Assembly (NCBI RefSeq): GCF_016862075.1
Contig: NZ_BOMG01000032.1
Coordinates: 1 to 64,000 of the forward strand
Length of the DNA: 64,000 nucleotides
From: Actinoplanes couchii
Lineage (GTDB): Bacteria > Actinomycetota > Actinomycetes > Mycobacteriales > Micromonosporaceae
Reading direction: 5' to 3'
Made by a program: the position numbers and the translations under genes. The notes beneath the pieces are model-generated. The model was not told the origin of the DNA. It made no database searches and was given only the letters and a program-made list of their open reading frames with translations. Below are positions 1 to 8,349 of the stretch, piece after piece (the first letter of the stretch is position 1; each line of letters begins with the position of its first letter).

Positions 1-90
1 AACTCGCCGGAACGAATCGCCCCCGCCGCCAGACCGAACTCGCCGGAACGAATCGCCCCCGCCGCCAGACCGAACTCGCCGGAACGAATC
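1..90 (+). repeat. 36-bp in-frame tandem repeat, 2.5 copies
   Basis: Two identical 36-bp units (1-36 and 37-72) and the first 18 bases of a third (73-90) encode a 12-residue unit, NSPERIAPAARP, in the DUF5691 frame. The array may continue upstream of the window. A diverged SAERIALPA follows at about 109-135, suggesting older copies. Confidence 0.9.
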
Positions 91-1848
91 TTCCCTGTCG
101 CTGAGCCGGACTCGGCGGAGCGGATCGCCCTTCCGGCGTCTGACTTGGCGCGGGCCGGGGCGCTTCTTGAGGCGGCGGCTGTCGCTCTGGTCTGCCGGCG
201 GGCCGGGGTGGAGCCGGAGACCGGGCACGCGGTGATGGCGAGGGCTCCCGCCGAGGTGGAGGAGTTGCTACCTGCTGCTGCGGGGCGGCGGCTGGCGTTG
301 CTGCTGCGTGGTGGGGCTCCCGGCGGCGGTCATCACGAGCAGGAATTGATCGCTCAATGGCTGACCGCGGCTGCTGCTCGCGGTGGGATCGTGCCTCCGG
401 CGATCCTTCCGGAGCTGATGGAGGCCGGGCGCCGCAACACCATGATCCGGTCCGCGCTGGCCAGGGTCACCGGTCGGCGCGGCACCTGGCTGGCCAGGCA
501 GCGCGCCGACTGGAGCTGGCTGCTCGCCGAGGCGGCCCCGGCACCCACCGAAAGCGGGCCGTCCTCCGAATGCGGAACGTCCTCCGGAGGCGGGACGGCC
601 ACCGGATACGGAACGTCCTCCGGAGGCGGAACGGCCACCGGATACGGAACGTCTTCTGGATACGAGGCCCCCGAACCTCAATCGTCCGGGCCAGGGCCGA
701 CCGCGGTGGAGTGGGCGACCGCTACCTCCGCTGAGCGGATCGGTCACCTGGCCACGTTGCGTGGCAGCTGTCCGGGGCGGGCTCGGGAGTTGCTGGCCGG
801 CACCTGGTCCGAGGATTCGGCGGAGGAGCGGGCCAAGGGACTGGCCACCTTCGTCACCGGGCTTTCACTTGACGACGAACCTCTCCTCGAACTGGCCCTC
901 GACGATCGTCACCGGATGGTCCGGGAGACCGCCGCCGATCTGTTGCGACGCCTGCCCGGGGCGGGGCTCGGAGAACGGATGGCGGCCCGGGCCCGTGCGG
1001 CGGTTCGGCTGGTGGAGGGGCGGAGAGCGGTCGACGGGCGGATGGCGGGCAGCCCTCGGTTGCTGGTGGACGTGCCAACCGGGCTCGATGACGGCCTGCG
1101 GCGGGACGGGATCGGTGGGCCGTCGGGGCGCGGGGTCAGTCCCGGCGGCTGGCTGCTGGAGGAGATCGTGGCCGGAACCCCTCTGGTGACCTGGACCGAT
1201 GGATCCGGGCCGGAGGACTGGGTCGGGCCGGAGGACGGGGTCGGGCCGGAGGACTGGGTCGGGCCGGAGGACTGGGTCGGGCCGGAGGACGGGGTTGGGC
1301 CGGAGGACTGGGTCGGGCCGGAGGACGGGGTTGGGCCGGAGGACTGGGTCGGGCTGGCCCGGGGGCACGAGTGGGGGGATGCGCTGCGGCACGGGTGGGG
1401 CCGGGCCGCGGTTGCTCAGGGGGACGGCCGGTGGGCCTCGGCTCTGCTCGCCGCCGGGGTGGGGACGCTGCGGGAGTCGGTTCGGTGGGATCTTCATCTG
1501 GTGCTGCCTCCGGGACTGCTGGCCGGGCTCGCCGCCGCGGCTCTGCGTGCCGAGGACGGTTCGGCTCAGCGGCTTCTCGCCCTACTTTCGGGGCCGTGGC
1601 CGGACGGGCTCTCGGTGGCGGTTCTGGAGACGGTGGAACAGCGGGCCCGCACCGATCGGCACACGTGGCAGCTGGGGGAACTGTGCCGGGCCGCCGGGAC
1701 CGCGATGCCACCCGATTACGCCGACCTGGCGGGGCGCCTCGCCGGCCGGCTCGACCGGGAGCTGGAACCGGCCCGGGTCCGGCCGGTGGCCGAGCTGGCC
1801 CGCACCTTGACCTTTCGACACGAGATGTTTCAGGAGCTGCGCCGATGA
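1..1848 (+). CDS. DUF5691 family protein, 5' end outside the window
   Basis: The frame is open from base 1 with no stop before the TGA at 1846-1848, so the true start lies upstream and the TTG at 145 is probably not the start; 615 codons are visible. The middle (bases about 760-1020) has HEAT-like alpha-helical character (for example HRMVRETAADLLRRLPG), as in DUF5691 proteins, whose biochemical role is unknown. It overlaps the MoxR gene by ATGA, which indicates translational coupling. In actinobacteria DUF5691 genes commonly sit beside MoxR, DUF5682 and VWA genes, as here, so a scaffold or adaptor role in that complex is a reasonable guess. Three separate in-frame tandem repeats make low-complexity linkers. 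The family call rests on context and recalled family features, not on a search. Confidence 0.7.
   Translation, partial: NSPERIAPAARPNSPERIAPAARPNSPERIFPVAEPDSAERIALPASDLARAGALLEAAAVALVCRRAGVEPETGHAVMARAPAEVEELLPAAAGRRLALLLRGGAPGGGHHEQELIAQWLTAAAARGGIVPPAILPELMEAGRRNTMIRSALARVTGRRGTWLARQRADWSWLLAEAAPAPTESGPSSECGTSSGGGTATGYGTSSGGGTATGYGTSSGYEAPEPQSSGPGPTAVEWATATSAERIGHLATLRGSCPGRARELLAGTWSEDSAEERAKGLATFVTGLSLDDEPLLELALDDRHRMVRETAADLLRRLPGAGLGERMAARARAAVRLVEGRRAVDGRMAGSPRLLVDVPTGLDDGLRRDGIGGPSGRGVSPGGWLLEEIVAGTPLVTWTDGSGPEDWVGPEDGVGPEDWVGPEDWVGPEDGVGPEDWVGPEDGVGPEDWVGLARGHEWGDALRHGWGRAAVAQGDGRWASALLAAGVGTLRESVRWDLHLVLPPGLLAGLAAAALRAEDGSAQRLLALLSGPWPDGLSVAVLETVEQRARTDRHTWQLGELCRAAGTAMPPDYADLAGRLAGRLDRELEPARVRPVAELARTLTFRHEMFQELRR
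574..663 (+). repeat. 36-bp in-frame tandem repeat in DUF5691 gene
   Basis: Units at 574-609 and 610-645, with a half unit to 663, encode GTSSGGGTATGY repeats. This gives a Gly/Ser/Thr-rich linker between the N-terminal helical part and the HEAT-like part of the protein. Confidence 0.9.
1207..1350 (+). repeat. 18-bp in-frame tandem repeat, eight copies
   Basis: Eight consecutive 18-bp units encode GPEDWV or GPEDGV. The Trp/Gly alternation comes from single TGG/GGG base differences, and GTC/GTT differences mark some units, so the order of copies can be read as an expansion history. The result is an acidic 48-residue linker in the DUF5691 protein. Confidence 0.95.
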
Positions 1849-2912
1849 ACGAACCCGTCCTGCGGCAGCACGCCGAGGAGCAGTACGCCGAGGAGCTGGC
1901 CCTGCTCACCGCCGGTGACGAGCGGGTCCGGCCGCCGGGGTGGCGGATGTCGCCGCAGGCCGTGGTCACCTATCTGCTCGGCGACGGCGACAAGATCACC
2001 CCGAAGTACGTGGGCCCACGCCGGCTGATCGAGGTGGCCGTCGCCACCCTGGCCACCGACCGGGCGCTGCTGTTGCTGGGCGTACCGGGAACCGCCAAGA
2101 CCTGGGTCTCCGAACATCTCACGGCGGCGATCTCCGGTGACTCCACCCTGCTCGTGCAGGGGACGGCGGGCACCGCCGAGGAGGCGATCCGGTACGGCTG
2201 GAACTACGCACGGCTCCTCGCCGACGGGCCGAGTGATGCCGCCCTGGTGCCGAGTCCGGTGCTGCGGGCGATGCGGGGCGGGGCGATCGTGCGGGTGGAG
2301 GAGCTGACCCGGGTGCCGTCGGACGTGCAGGACGCGCTGATCACGGTGCTGTCCGAGAAGACGCTGCCGGTTCCGGAGCTGAACACCGAGGTCCGGGCGC
2401 GGCGCGGGTTCAACCTGATCGCCACCGCCAACGACCGGGACCGTGGGGTGAACGAGCTGTCCAGCGCCCTGCGGCGGCGGTTCAACACGGTGGTGCTGCC
2501 GGTTACGCGGACGGCCGAGGACGAGGTGGCGATCGTCGTCCGGCGGGTGGCGCAGCTCGGGCGGGCGCTGGAGCTGCCGGAGGTTCCGGCGGCGATGGAG
2601 GAGATCCGCCGGGTGGTGACGGTGTTCCGGGAGCTGCGGTCCGGGATGACCGAGGATGGGCGGACCAGGGTGAAGTCGCCGACCGGGAGTCTCTCGACCG
2701 CCGAGGCCATCTCGGTGATCACCAACGGGATGGCGCTGGCCGCGCACTTCGGCGACGGGATCCTGCGGCCCGGTGACGTGGCGGCGGGGATTCTGGGCGC
2801 GGTCGTCAAGGACCCGGTCTCGGACGCCGTCGTCTGGCGGGAGTACCTGGAGACCGTGGTCCGGGACCGCCCCGGCTGGCTGGGTTTTTATCGGGCCGCG
2901 CGCGATGTCTGA
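1845..2912 (+). CDS. MoxR-family AAA+ ATPase
   Basis: A 355-residue AAA+ ATPase of the MoxR group, which typically works with a VWA partner to remodel or activate a target protein. Walker A is GVPGTAKT at residues 79-86. The Walker B region reads AIVRVEEL with E152-E153, where most MoxR proteins have Asp-Glu. Sensor 1 is NLIATAND and an arginine-rich LRRRFN follows. The ATG at 1845 overlaps the DUF5691 stop as ATGA, and its end overlaps the DUF5682 start by 8 bases. The operon supplies the expected VWA partner two genes downstream. Longer upstream in-frame extensions run antisense-like through the DUF5691 gene and were not used. Confidence 0.92.
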   Translation: MNEPVLRQHAEEQYAEELALLTAGDERVRPPGWRMSPQAVVTYLLGDGDKITPKYVGPRRLIEVAVATLATDRALLLLGVPGTAKTWVSEHLTAAISGDSTLLVQGTAGTAEEAIRYGWNYARLLADGPSDAALVPSPVLRAMRGGAIVRVEELTRVPSDVQDALITVLSEKTLPVPELNTEVRARRGFNLIATANDRDRGVNELSSALRRRFNTVVLPVTRTAEDEVAIVVRRVAQLGRALELPEVPAAMEEIRRVVTVFRELRSGMTEDGRTRVKSPTGSLSTAEAISVITNGMALAAHFGDGILRPGDVAAGILGAVVKDPVSDAVVWREYLETVVRDRPGWLGFYRAARDV

Positions 2913-5217
2913 GCGGATCTACGGCATCCGGCATCACGGGCCCGGGTCGGCTCGGGCGCTGTTGCGCGAGCTGGAGGCCGATCCGCCGGAGGTGTTGCTG
3001 GTCGAGGGCCCGCCGGAGGCCGACGACCTGGTCCGCTGGGTGGCCGACGACGGTCTGGAACCGCCGGTCGCCCTGCTCGGCTGGGCGGTGGACGATCCCG
3101 GGCAGGCGGCGTTCTGGCCGTTCGCGGTCTTCTCCCCGGAATGGCAGGCCATCAGGTGGGCGGTCCGGCGCGGCGTCCGCGTCCGTTTTTTCGATCTGCC
3201 GTACGCCTACCGAGTGGCCCCGCCCCCATCGTCTCCGTCCACCGCAGCCGGACCGGAAGAAGCGGGCGAGGCGGAGGAGAGCGCCGACGGTGAGGTGCGG
3301 CGGCCGGTGGATCCGATCGGGGAGCTGGCCGCGGCGGCCGGTCATGACGATCCGGAACGGTGGTGGGAGGACGTCGTCGAGCATCGGGGGGTTCCGGTCT
3401 TCGACGCGATCGCGGAGGCGATGGGCGCGATCCGGGAGACGGCGCCGGACGATCCCGGGGATCTGCTGCGGGAGGCCTGGATGCGGACCGTGCTGCGGGA
3501 GGAACGGCGGCGGCAGCAGAGGATCGCCGTGGTCTGCGGGGCCTGGCACGTTCCGGCGCTGACCCGCGCGGTACCGGCCAAGGAGGACGCCGCCCGGCTC
3601 AGGGGGCATCGCCGGGGGAAGGTGGCGTTCACCTGGGTGCCCTGGACGTACGGGCGGCTGGCGTCCTGGTCGGGTTACGGGGCGGGGGTGCGGTCACCGG
3701 GGTGGTACCACCACCTGTTCAGCACCGGGGACGACGTGATCACCCGATGGCTGGTCGGGGCGGCGGGCGTGCTGCGGGCGGAGGGGTTCGCCGCGTCACC
3801 GGCCGAGGTGATCGAGGCGGTGCGGCTCGCCGAGGCGCTGGCCACACTGCGCGGGCGGCCGCTGGCGGGGCTGGCCGAGGTGACCGAGGCCGCCGAGGCG
3901 GTGCTGTGCGACGGGGAGCCGTTGCGGTCCGAGCTGATCGCCCGGCGGCTGGTGGTCGGCGAACGGCTCGGCGCGGTGCCCGCCGGGATGCCGGCGATTC
4001 CGCTGGTCCGGGACCTGACCGCGACCCAGCGTGCGGTACGCCTCCGGCCGGACGCCGTGGAACGGACCCGCGATCTGGACCTGCGCCAGGACAACGATCT
4101 GCGGCGCAGCCGTCTGCTGCACCGGCTGCGGGTGCTCGGCGTGCCGTGGGGTGAGCCGGCGGCGGGCCGGGGCACCGGGACGTTCCGGGAGCAGTGGCGG
4201 CTGGCGTGGCAGCCGGAGTTCGCGGTCCGGCTGGTCGAGGCGGGCATGTGGGGGACGACGGTGCCGGCCGCGGCCACCGCCCGGACGGTCCAGCGTGCCC
4301 GGGACGCGACGGCGCTGGCCGAGGTCACCGAGCTGGTGGAGACGTGCCTGCTCGCGGACCTGACCGGGGCGTACCCGGCGGTGCTCGCCGCCCTGGACGC
4401 CCGGGCCGCCCTGGACACCGACGTCCACCATCTGATGGCCGCCCTTCCGGCGCTGGCACGGACCCTGCGGTACGGGGACGTCCGCCGCACCGACCTGGCC
4501 GGACTGTCCACGGTGACCACGAGCCTGCTGGCCCGGGTGTGCGTGGCGCTGCCGGCGGCGGCCGGTTCGCTCTCCGAGGCGGCGGCACGGCGGCTGCGGG
4601 ACGGGATGGACGGCGTTCACCGGGCGGTCGGGCTGCTCACCGACGGCACGCTGCGCGGACGGTGGCTGGACACCATCGGGGCGCTGGCGGTCCGGCCCGA
4701 TCTGCACGGGCTGCCGGCCGGGCGGCTGACCCGGTTGCTGTTCGACGCCGGCCGGCTGGACGCCGCCGAGGCACGCCGCCGGCTCCGGTTGCCGTTGACG
4801 GTCGGGACTCCGCCGGCCCATGCGGCCGCGTGGGTGGAGGGTTTCCTGTCCGGCGGCGGTCTGCTGCTGGTCCACGACGAGACCCTGCTGTCCCTGGTGG
4901 ACGACTGGCTGACGGACATCCCCGCGGAGACGTTCGACGACGTGCTGCCGCTGCTGCGCCGGACGTTCGGCGCCTTCGAACCGGCCGAGAGAAGAGCCCT
5001 CAGCGAACGAATCGCAGGCGGCAGGCCCGAAGGCGGACGAACCGCAGGCGACAGACCTGAAGGCGGACGAATCGCAGGAGGCAGGACCGAAGGCGGACGC
5101 ATCGCCGAGCCGGAGGTCGCCCTCGATCCGGCCCGGGCGAGCGCCCCGTTGCCGCTGCTGAGCACGTTGCTGGGCCGCCGGCTGACGGTGACTCCGACCC
5201 GGCAGAAGGGGGAATGA
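2905..5217 (+). CDS. DUF5682 family protein (TraB/ChaN-like fold proposed)
   Basis: A 770-residue protein starting MSERIYGIRHHGPGSA. Visible hallmarks are a first GxxH with a double His (G7-IR-H10-H11), an acidic EGPPE near residue 35 after a VLLVE strand, and a second GxxH, CGAWH, at residues 211-215. Two GxxH motifs, an N-terminal Glu strand and a long helical C-terminal half are the layout of the TraB/TIKI/ChaN superfamily, whose better known members act as metalloproteases or heme-binding proteins; applying this to DUF5682 is my inference. The ATG at 2905 lies 8 bases inside the MoxR gene, and the stop overlaps the VWA start as ATGA. A paralogue is at the right end of the window. A 30-bp repeat sits near the C-terminus. 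Confidence 0.85.
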   Translation: MSERIYGIRHHGPGSARALLRELEADPPEVLLVEGPPEADDLVRWVADDGLEPPVALLGWAVDDPGQAAFWPFAVFSPEWQAIRWAVRRGVRVRFFDLPYAYRVAPPPSSPSTAAGPEEAGEAEESADGEVRRPVDPIGELAAAAGHDDPERWWEDVVEHRGVPVFDAIAEAMGAIRETAPDDPGDLLREAWMRTVLREERRRQQRIAVVCGAWHVPALTRAVPAKEDAARLRGHRRGKVAFTWVPWTYGRLASWSGYGAGVRSPGWYHHLFSTGDDVITRWLVGAAGVLRAEGFAASPAEVIEAVRLAEALATLRGRPLAGLAEVTEAAEAVLCDGEPLRSELIARRLVVGERLGAVPAGMPAIPLVRDLTATQRAVRLRPDAVERTRDLDLRQDNDLRRSRLLHRLRVLGVPWGEPAAGRGTGTFREQWRLAWQPEFAVRLVEAGMWGTTVPAAATARTVQRARDATALAEVTELVETCLLADLTGAYPAVLAALDARAALDTDVHHLMAALPALARTLRYGDVRRTDLAGLSTVTTSLLARVCVALPAAAGSLSEAAARRLRDGMDGVHRAVGLLTDGTLRGRWLDTIGALAVRPDLHGLPAGRLTRLLFDAGRLDAAEARRRLRLPLTVGTPPAHAAAWVEGFLSGGGLLLVHDETLLSLVDDWLTDIPAETFDDVLPLLRRTFGAFEPAERRALSERIAGGRPEGGRTAGDRPEGGRIAGGRTEGGRIAEPEVALDPARASAPLPLLSTLLGRRLTVTPTRQKGE
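5008..5097 (+). repeat. 30-bp in-frame tandem repeat, three copies
   Basis: Three 30-bp units encode RIAGGRPEGG-like decapeptides in the DUF5682 protein, just before its last 40 residues. The units differ by a few substitutions only. Confidence 0.9.
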
Positions 5218-6344
5218 GCATGGAACGGGAGCGGCGGTGGCGGCTGGTGCTCGGTGGGGTCGCCGAGGAGGCGCTCGGGGAGGTGAGCGAACGGGACGGC
5301 GGGATGGACGCGGCGCTCGGGGCGCTCTACGACTCGGACGACACCCCGGATCGGCCCGGTGCCAGGGGTGCGGGGCTGGGCGGCTCGGCGCCCCGGGTGG
5401 CCCGGTGGCTCGGCGACATCCGGGAGTACTTCCCGCGCACCGTGGTGCAGGTGATGCAGGCCGACGCCATCGAGCGGCTCGATCTGGCCCGGCTGCTGCT
5501 GGAGCCGGAGATGCTGGCCGCGGTGGAACCCGACGTCCATCTGGCCGGGACTCTGCTGTCGCTGAACCGGGTCATGCCGGACGCGGCCCGGGAGACGGCC
5601 CGGCAGGTCGTACGTACCGTGGTCGGGGAATTGGAACGTCGCATCGCGGAACGGACCCGCTCGGCGGTGACCGGCGCGCTGAACCGGGCGGCCCGCGCGA
5701 GCCGCCCCCGGCACGCGGACATCGACTGGCACCGGACGATCCGCGCGAATCTGCGGCACCATCTGCCCGAGCACCGGACGGTGGTGCCGGAGCGGCTGAT
5801 CGGTTTCGGACGCAGCGGGACGGCGATCCAGCGGGACGTGGTGCTCTGCGTGGACCAGTCCGGCTCGATGGCCGCGTCGGTGGTGTTCGCCGGGGTGTTC
5901 GCGGCGGTGCTGGCGTCGATCCGGTCGCTGCGGACGTCGCTGGTGGTGTTCGACACGGCGGTGGTGGATCTGACCGACCGGGTGGGCGATCCGGTGGAGA
6001 CGTTGTTCGGCACCCGGCTCGGCGGCGGCACCGACGTCAACCGTGCGGTGGCGTACTCCCAGCAATTGCTCTCCCGACCGCGGGACAGCGTGTTCGTGCT
6101 GATCAGCGACCTGTACGAGGGTGGCCACCGGGAGGAGATGCTGCGCCGGATCGCGGCGATGACGGCGGCCGGGGTGCGGGTGATCGTGCTGTTGTCGCTC
6201 TCCGACGACGGCGCTCCGGACTACGACCACGAGAACGCGGCGGCGCTGGCGGCGCTCGGGGTGCCGGCGTTCGCGTGCACCCCGGACGCGTTCCCGGATC
6301 TGATGGCCGCGGCGATCGCGGGAAGGGCTTGCGTGGGCGGCTGA
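5214..6344 (+). CDS. VWA domain protein (CoxE-like), MoxR partner
   Basis: A 376-residue protein whose C-terminal half is a von Willebrand factor A domain with a complete MIDAS: DQSGS at residues 214-218, Thr273 in GGGTDVN, and Asp299 in ISDLYEGG. The N-terminal half is helical and has no motif I recognise. The ATG at 5214 overlaps the DUF5682 stop by four bases; an in-frame ATG at 5220 is an alternative. MoxR ATPases and VWA proteins are a well established functional pair, so this is the likely metal-dependent adaptor that links the ATPase to the DUF5682 and DUF5691 proteins. It ends 19 bases before a separate methyltransferase gene. Confidence 0.92.
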   Translation: MSMERERRWRLVLGGVAEEALGEVSERDGGMDAALGALYDSDDTPDRPGARGAGLGGSAPRVARWLGDIREYFPRTVVQVMQADAIERLDLARLLLEPEMLAAVEPDVHLAGTLLSLNRVMPDAARETARQVVRTVVGELERRIAERTRSAVTGALNRAARASRPRHADIDWHRTIRANLRHHLPEHRTVVPERLIGFGRSGTAIQRDVVLCVDQSGSMAASVVFAGVFAAVLASIRSLRTSLVVFDTAVVDLTDRVGDPVETLFGTRLGGGTDVNRAVAYSQQLLSRPRDSVFVLISDLYEGGHREEMLRRIAAMTAAGVRVIVLLSLSDDGAPDYDHENAAALAALGVPAFACTPDAFPDLMAAAIAGRACVGG

Positions 6345-6363
6345 GGTAACTACCGTATGGGGT

Positions 6364-7125
6364 ATGAGTGCTTACCTGAAGAATCCCGCGGTGTGGCAGG
6401 AGAGCTGGGACCGGCAGCAGCAGGCGTTCATGCCGGACCGCGAGGAGCGGTTCGGCGCGATGCTCGACGCGGTGGCCGCGGTCACCGACGGTGACGCGCC
6501 CCGGCTGCTCGACCTGGCCGGCGGCACCGGCAGCATCTCGCTGCGCCTGCTGGCCCGGTTCCCGAAGGCGCAGGTCACCGTGCTCGACCAGGACCCGGTG
6601 CTGATGGCCGTCGCGGAGTCCTCGCTGCGTGACCGGGGCAGCGTGATCGACGCCGATCTCAAGGACGGCGGCTGGCGGTCGAAGCTGCCGGGCGAGCCGT
6701 TCGACGCGGTGCTGACCGCGACCGCGCTGCACTGGCTGCCGGCCGAGCGGGTGAGCGAGCTGTACGCGGAGGTCCGGGAGGTGCTGCGCCCGGGCGGTGT
6801 CTTCGCGAACGCCGACCACATGGAGGACGAGGGGCTGCCGGAGCTGTCGCCGAAGCTGATTGCGCGGCGGGCGGCGCTGCGGGACGTGCGGTACGCGACC
6901 GGCGCGGCCACCTCGTGGCCGGACTGGTGGGCGCGGGCCGCCGCCGACGAGCAGCTGGCTGCGAAGGCGGCCGAGCGGGCGCTGATCTACCCGGAGAACC
7001 GCCACCACCAGGAGTGGAACCCGCCGGCGACGTGGCACGTCGAGGCGCTGCGCAAGGCCGGTTACCGCGAGGCCGGCGTGCTGTGGCGCGGCGGCCCGGA
7101 CGCGGCGGTGGCCGGGATTCGTTAA
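6364..7125 (+). CDS. Class I SAM-dependent methyltransferase
   Basis: A 253-residue methyltransferase. Motif I is LLDLAGGTGSIS (about residues 49-60), followed by an acidic-loop strand VTVLDQDP, a motif II-like strand FDAVLTATALHWLP and the LRPGGVF motif III. No substrate-recognition feature is recognisable. The short gap after the VWA gene could place it at the end of that operon, but the sequence TAACTACCGTATGGGGT just upstream could also hold its own promoter (TACCGT as -10). Its stop is 10 bases from the convergent small gene that follows. Confidence 0.85.
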   Translation: MSAYLKNPAVWQESWDRQQQAFMPDREERFGAMLDAVAAVTDGDAPRLLDLAGGTGSISLRLLARFPKAQVTVLDQDPVLMAVAESSLRDRGSVIDADLKDGGWRSKLPGEPFDAVLTATALHWLPAERVSELYAEVREVLRPGGVFANADHMEDEGLPELSPKLIARRAALRDVRYATGAATSWPDWWARAAADEQLAAKAAERALIYPENRHHQEWNPPATWHVEALRKAGYREAGVLWRGGPDAAVAGIR

Positions 7126-7135
7126 CCAGAAAACT

Positions 7136-7345
7136 TCAGGACGTCCAGCGCAGGAACCGGTCGAAGAGGTACGAGGCGGGCGCCTGGGGCATGTCCCGGG
7201 CGGCCTCCTCGAGGTGCTCCCACATCAGCACGGCGAGGTCGAGGCGACTGCGCCCGCGGACCAGCTGTTCGCGGGCCGGCTCGCAGGGCCACGACAGGCC
7301 GCAGACGCCGCATCGCCAGGACGGCCGGTCCGGGTTGTGCTCCAC
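7136..7345 (-). CDS. Small conserved actinobacterial protein with CxxC
   Basis: A 69-residue product, starting VEHNPDRPSWRCGVCGLSWP and ending in SYLFDRFLRWTS. The W-x-C-x-x-C-x(4)-W-P-C pattern resembles a small family often found in Micromonosporaceae and sometimes labelled flavin reductase without support. The cysteines could bind a metal. I chose the GTG at 7345 because an AAGGAAAGGGG stretch lies 10 bases upstream; the GTG at 7369 would add eight residues. It converges on the methyltransferase gene. Confidence 0.6.
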   Translation of the reverse strand: MEHNPDRPSWRCGVCGLSWPCEPAREQLVRGRSRLDLAVLMWEHLEEAARDMPQAPASYLFDRFLRWTS

Positions 7346-7611
7346 CTGGTGACCGCCCCTTTCCTTCACGGTGAGTGCAAGGACACCTTGCGCGTGCATC
7401 GCCCGGCGGTCAACAGCCGAGGTGGCCTGCTCGCTTGTCCGGGTGACGCCCGGGAGGAGCATCGGCACCCGTCGTTCCGGCACGGTCACGGTGGGTCGCG
7501 CCGGGCGGAAAATCGCGGCCCCGGGAGATGCCCCGATTCTCGCCCGATATGTACCTTTCTTTGGGAGCATGAGGCAGGCGAGGAAAAGGGAGCACGGCCG
7601 AGGACGGTGAG

Positions 7612-8349
7612 ATGACCTACGACGATCAGCCGGTCTCCGGCAGTGGCCTGTACGTCTCCTCGGCGGCCTCCACCCCGCAACGCTCGGCCCGCCGCCGCAA
7701 GCAGGCGATCGTGGCGGTGGCCGGAGCGGCGGCACTGCTGGCCGGCACCGGTTTCCTGGTGACCCAGCTGATGAACGAGCGGCAGGACGGTCTGCCCGAA
7801 CCGGCCGCGCTGGCGCCGATGACGGCACCGCCGGAGACCACCGGGCCGACCACGGCTGCCCCGCTCGCCTCGCCCACCCGTACGCCGAAAACCACCAGGC
7901 AGGCCGCGCCGGTACGGATCAGCCCGGTCCCGCCACCGCCCCCGGCGAGTCTCGCCGGGATCCCCGGCTACCCCGACCCGGGCGATGCCCAGCCGACGGG
8001 CGGTTTCGCCGCCGCCGAGCCGATGTATCCGGAGCCGGACCTGGACGAGGAACCGATCCGGGAACGGACCGAGGCGGTGGGATCCGGGACGATCCGGATC
8101 CTCACCGCCCATCGGGATCTGACCAGCGAACGTCAGACGCTGCTCTCCCGGGACAACGGCCGTTCGGTCGGGCGCGGGGTGCGTTGCACCACCGAGATCC
8201 GGTTCGGTACCGGCCTGCCGGCCGGGGAGCCCGGTGTCCTGGTGTGCTGGCGCGTCTCGTCGTCCCGCAGTGTGATCACGATCGGTCAGAACACCGATCC
8301 GGTGGAGAGCGCCGACGTGATCGCCCAGGAGTGGCTCACGATGCGGTGA
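7612..8349 (+). CDS. Membrane-anchored protein with extracytoplasmic domain, paralogue A
   Basis: A 245-residue protein: a short cytoplasmic N-terminus with a basic SARRRKQ, one membrane segment (about residues 29-48), a Pro/Thr-rich linker, then a folded domain of about 100 residues with two cysteines (VRCTTEIRFG and VLVCWRVSSSRSVITIG). The same architecture and the CWR-x-S-x-x-RSVIT motif recur in the gene at 14859-15566, so the two are paralogues. No function is recognisable. The start is ATG, preceded by a weak GGACGGTGAG. The 3' end overlaps the convergent protease gene by 14 bases. Confidence 0.75.
   Translation: MTYDDQPVSGSGLYVSSAASTPQRSARRRKQAIVAVAGAAALLAGTGFLVTQLMNERQDGLPEPAALAPMTAPPETTGPTTAAPLASPTRTPKTTRQAAPVRISPVPPPPPASLAGIPGYPDPGDAQPTGGFAAAEPMYPEPDLDEEPIRERTEAVGSGTIRILTAHRDLTSERQTLLSRDNGRSVGRGVRCTTEIRFGTGLPAGEPGVLVCWRVSSSRSVITIGQNTDPVESADVIAQEWLTMR

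Noticed and set aside
1207..1350. Possible CRISPR array
   Set aside because: Units are directly adjacent with no spacers, and the repeat is translated in frame within DUF5691.
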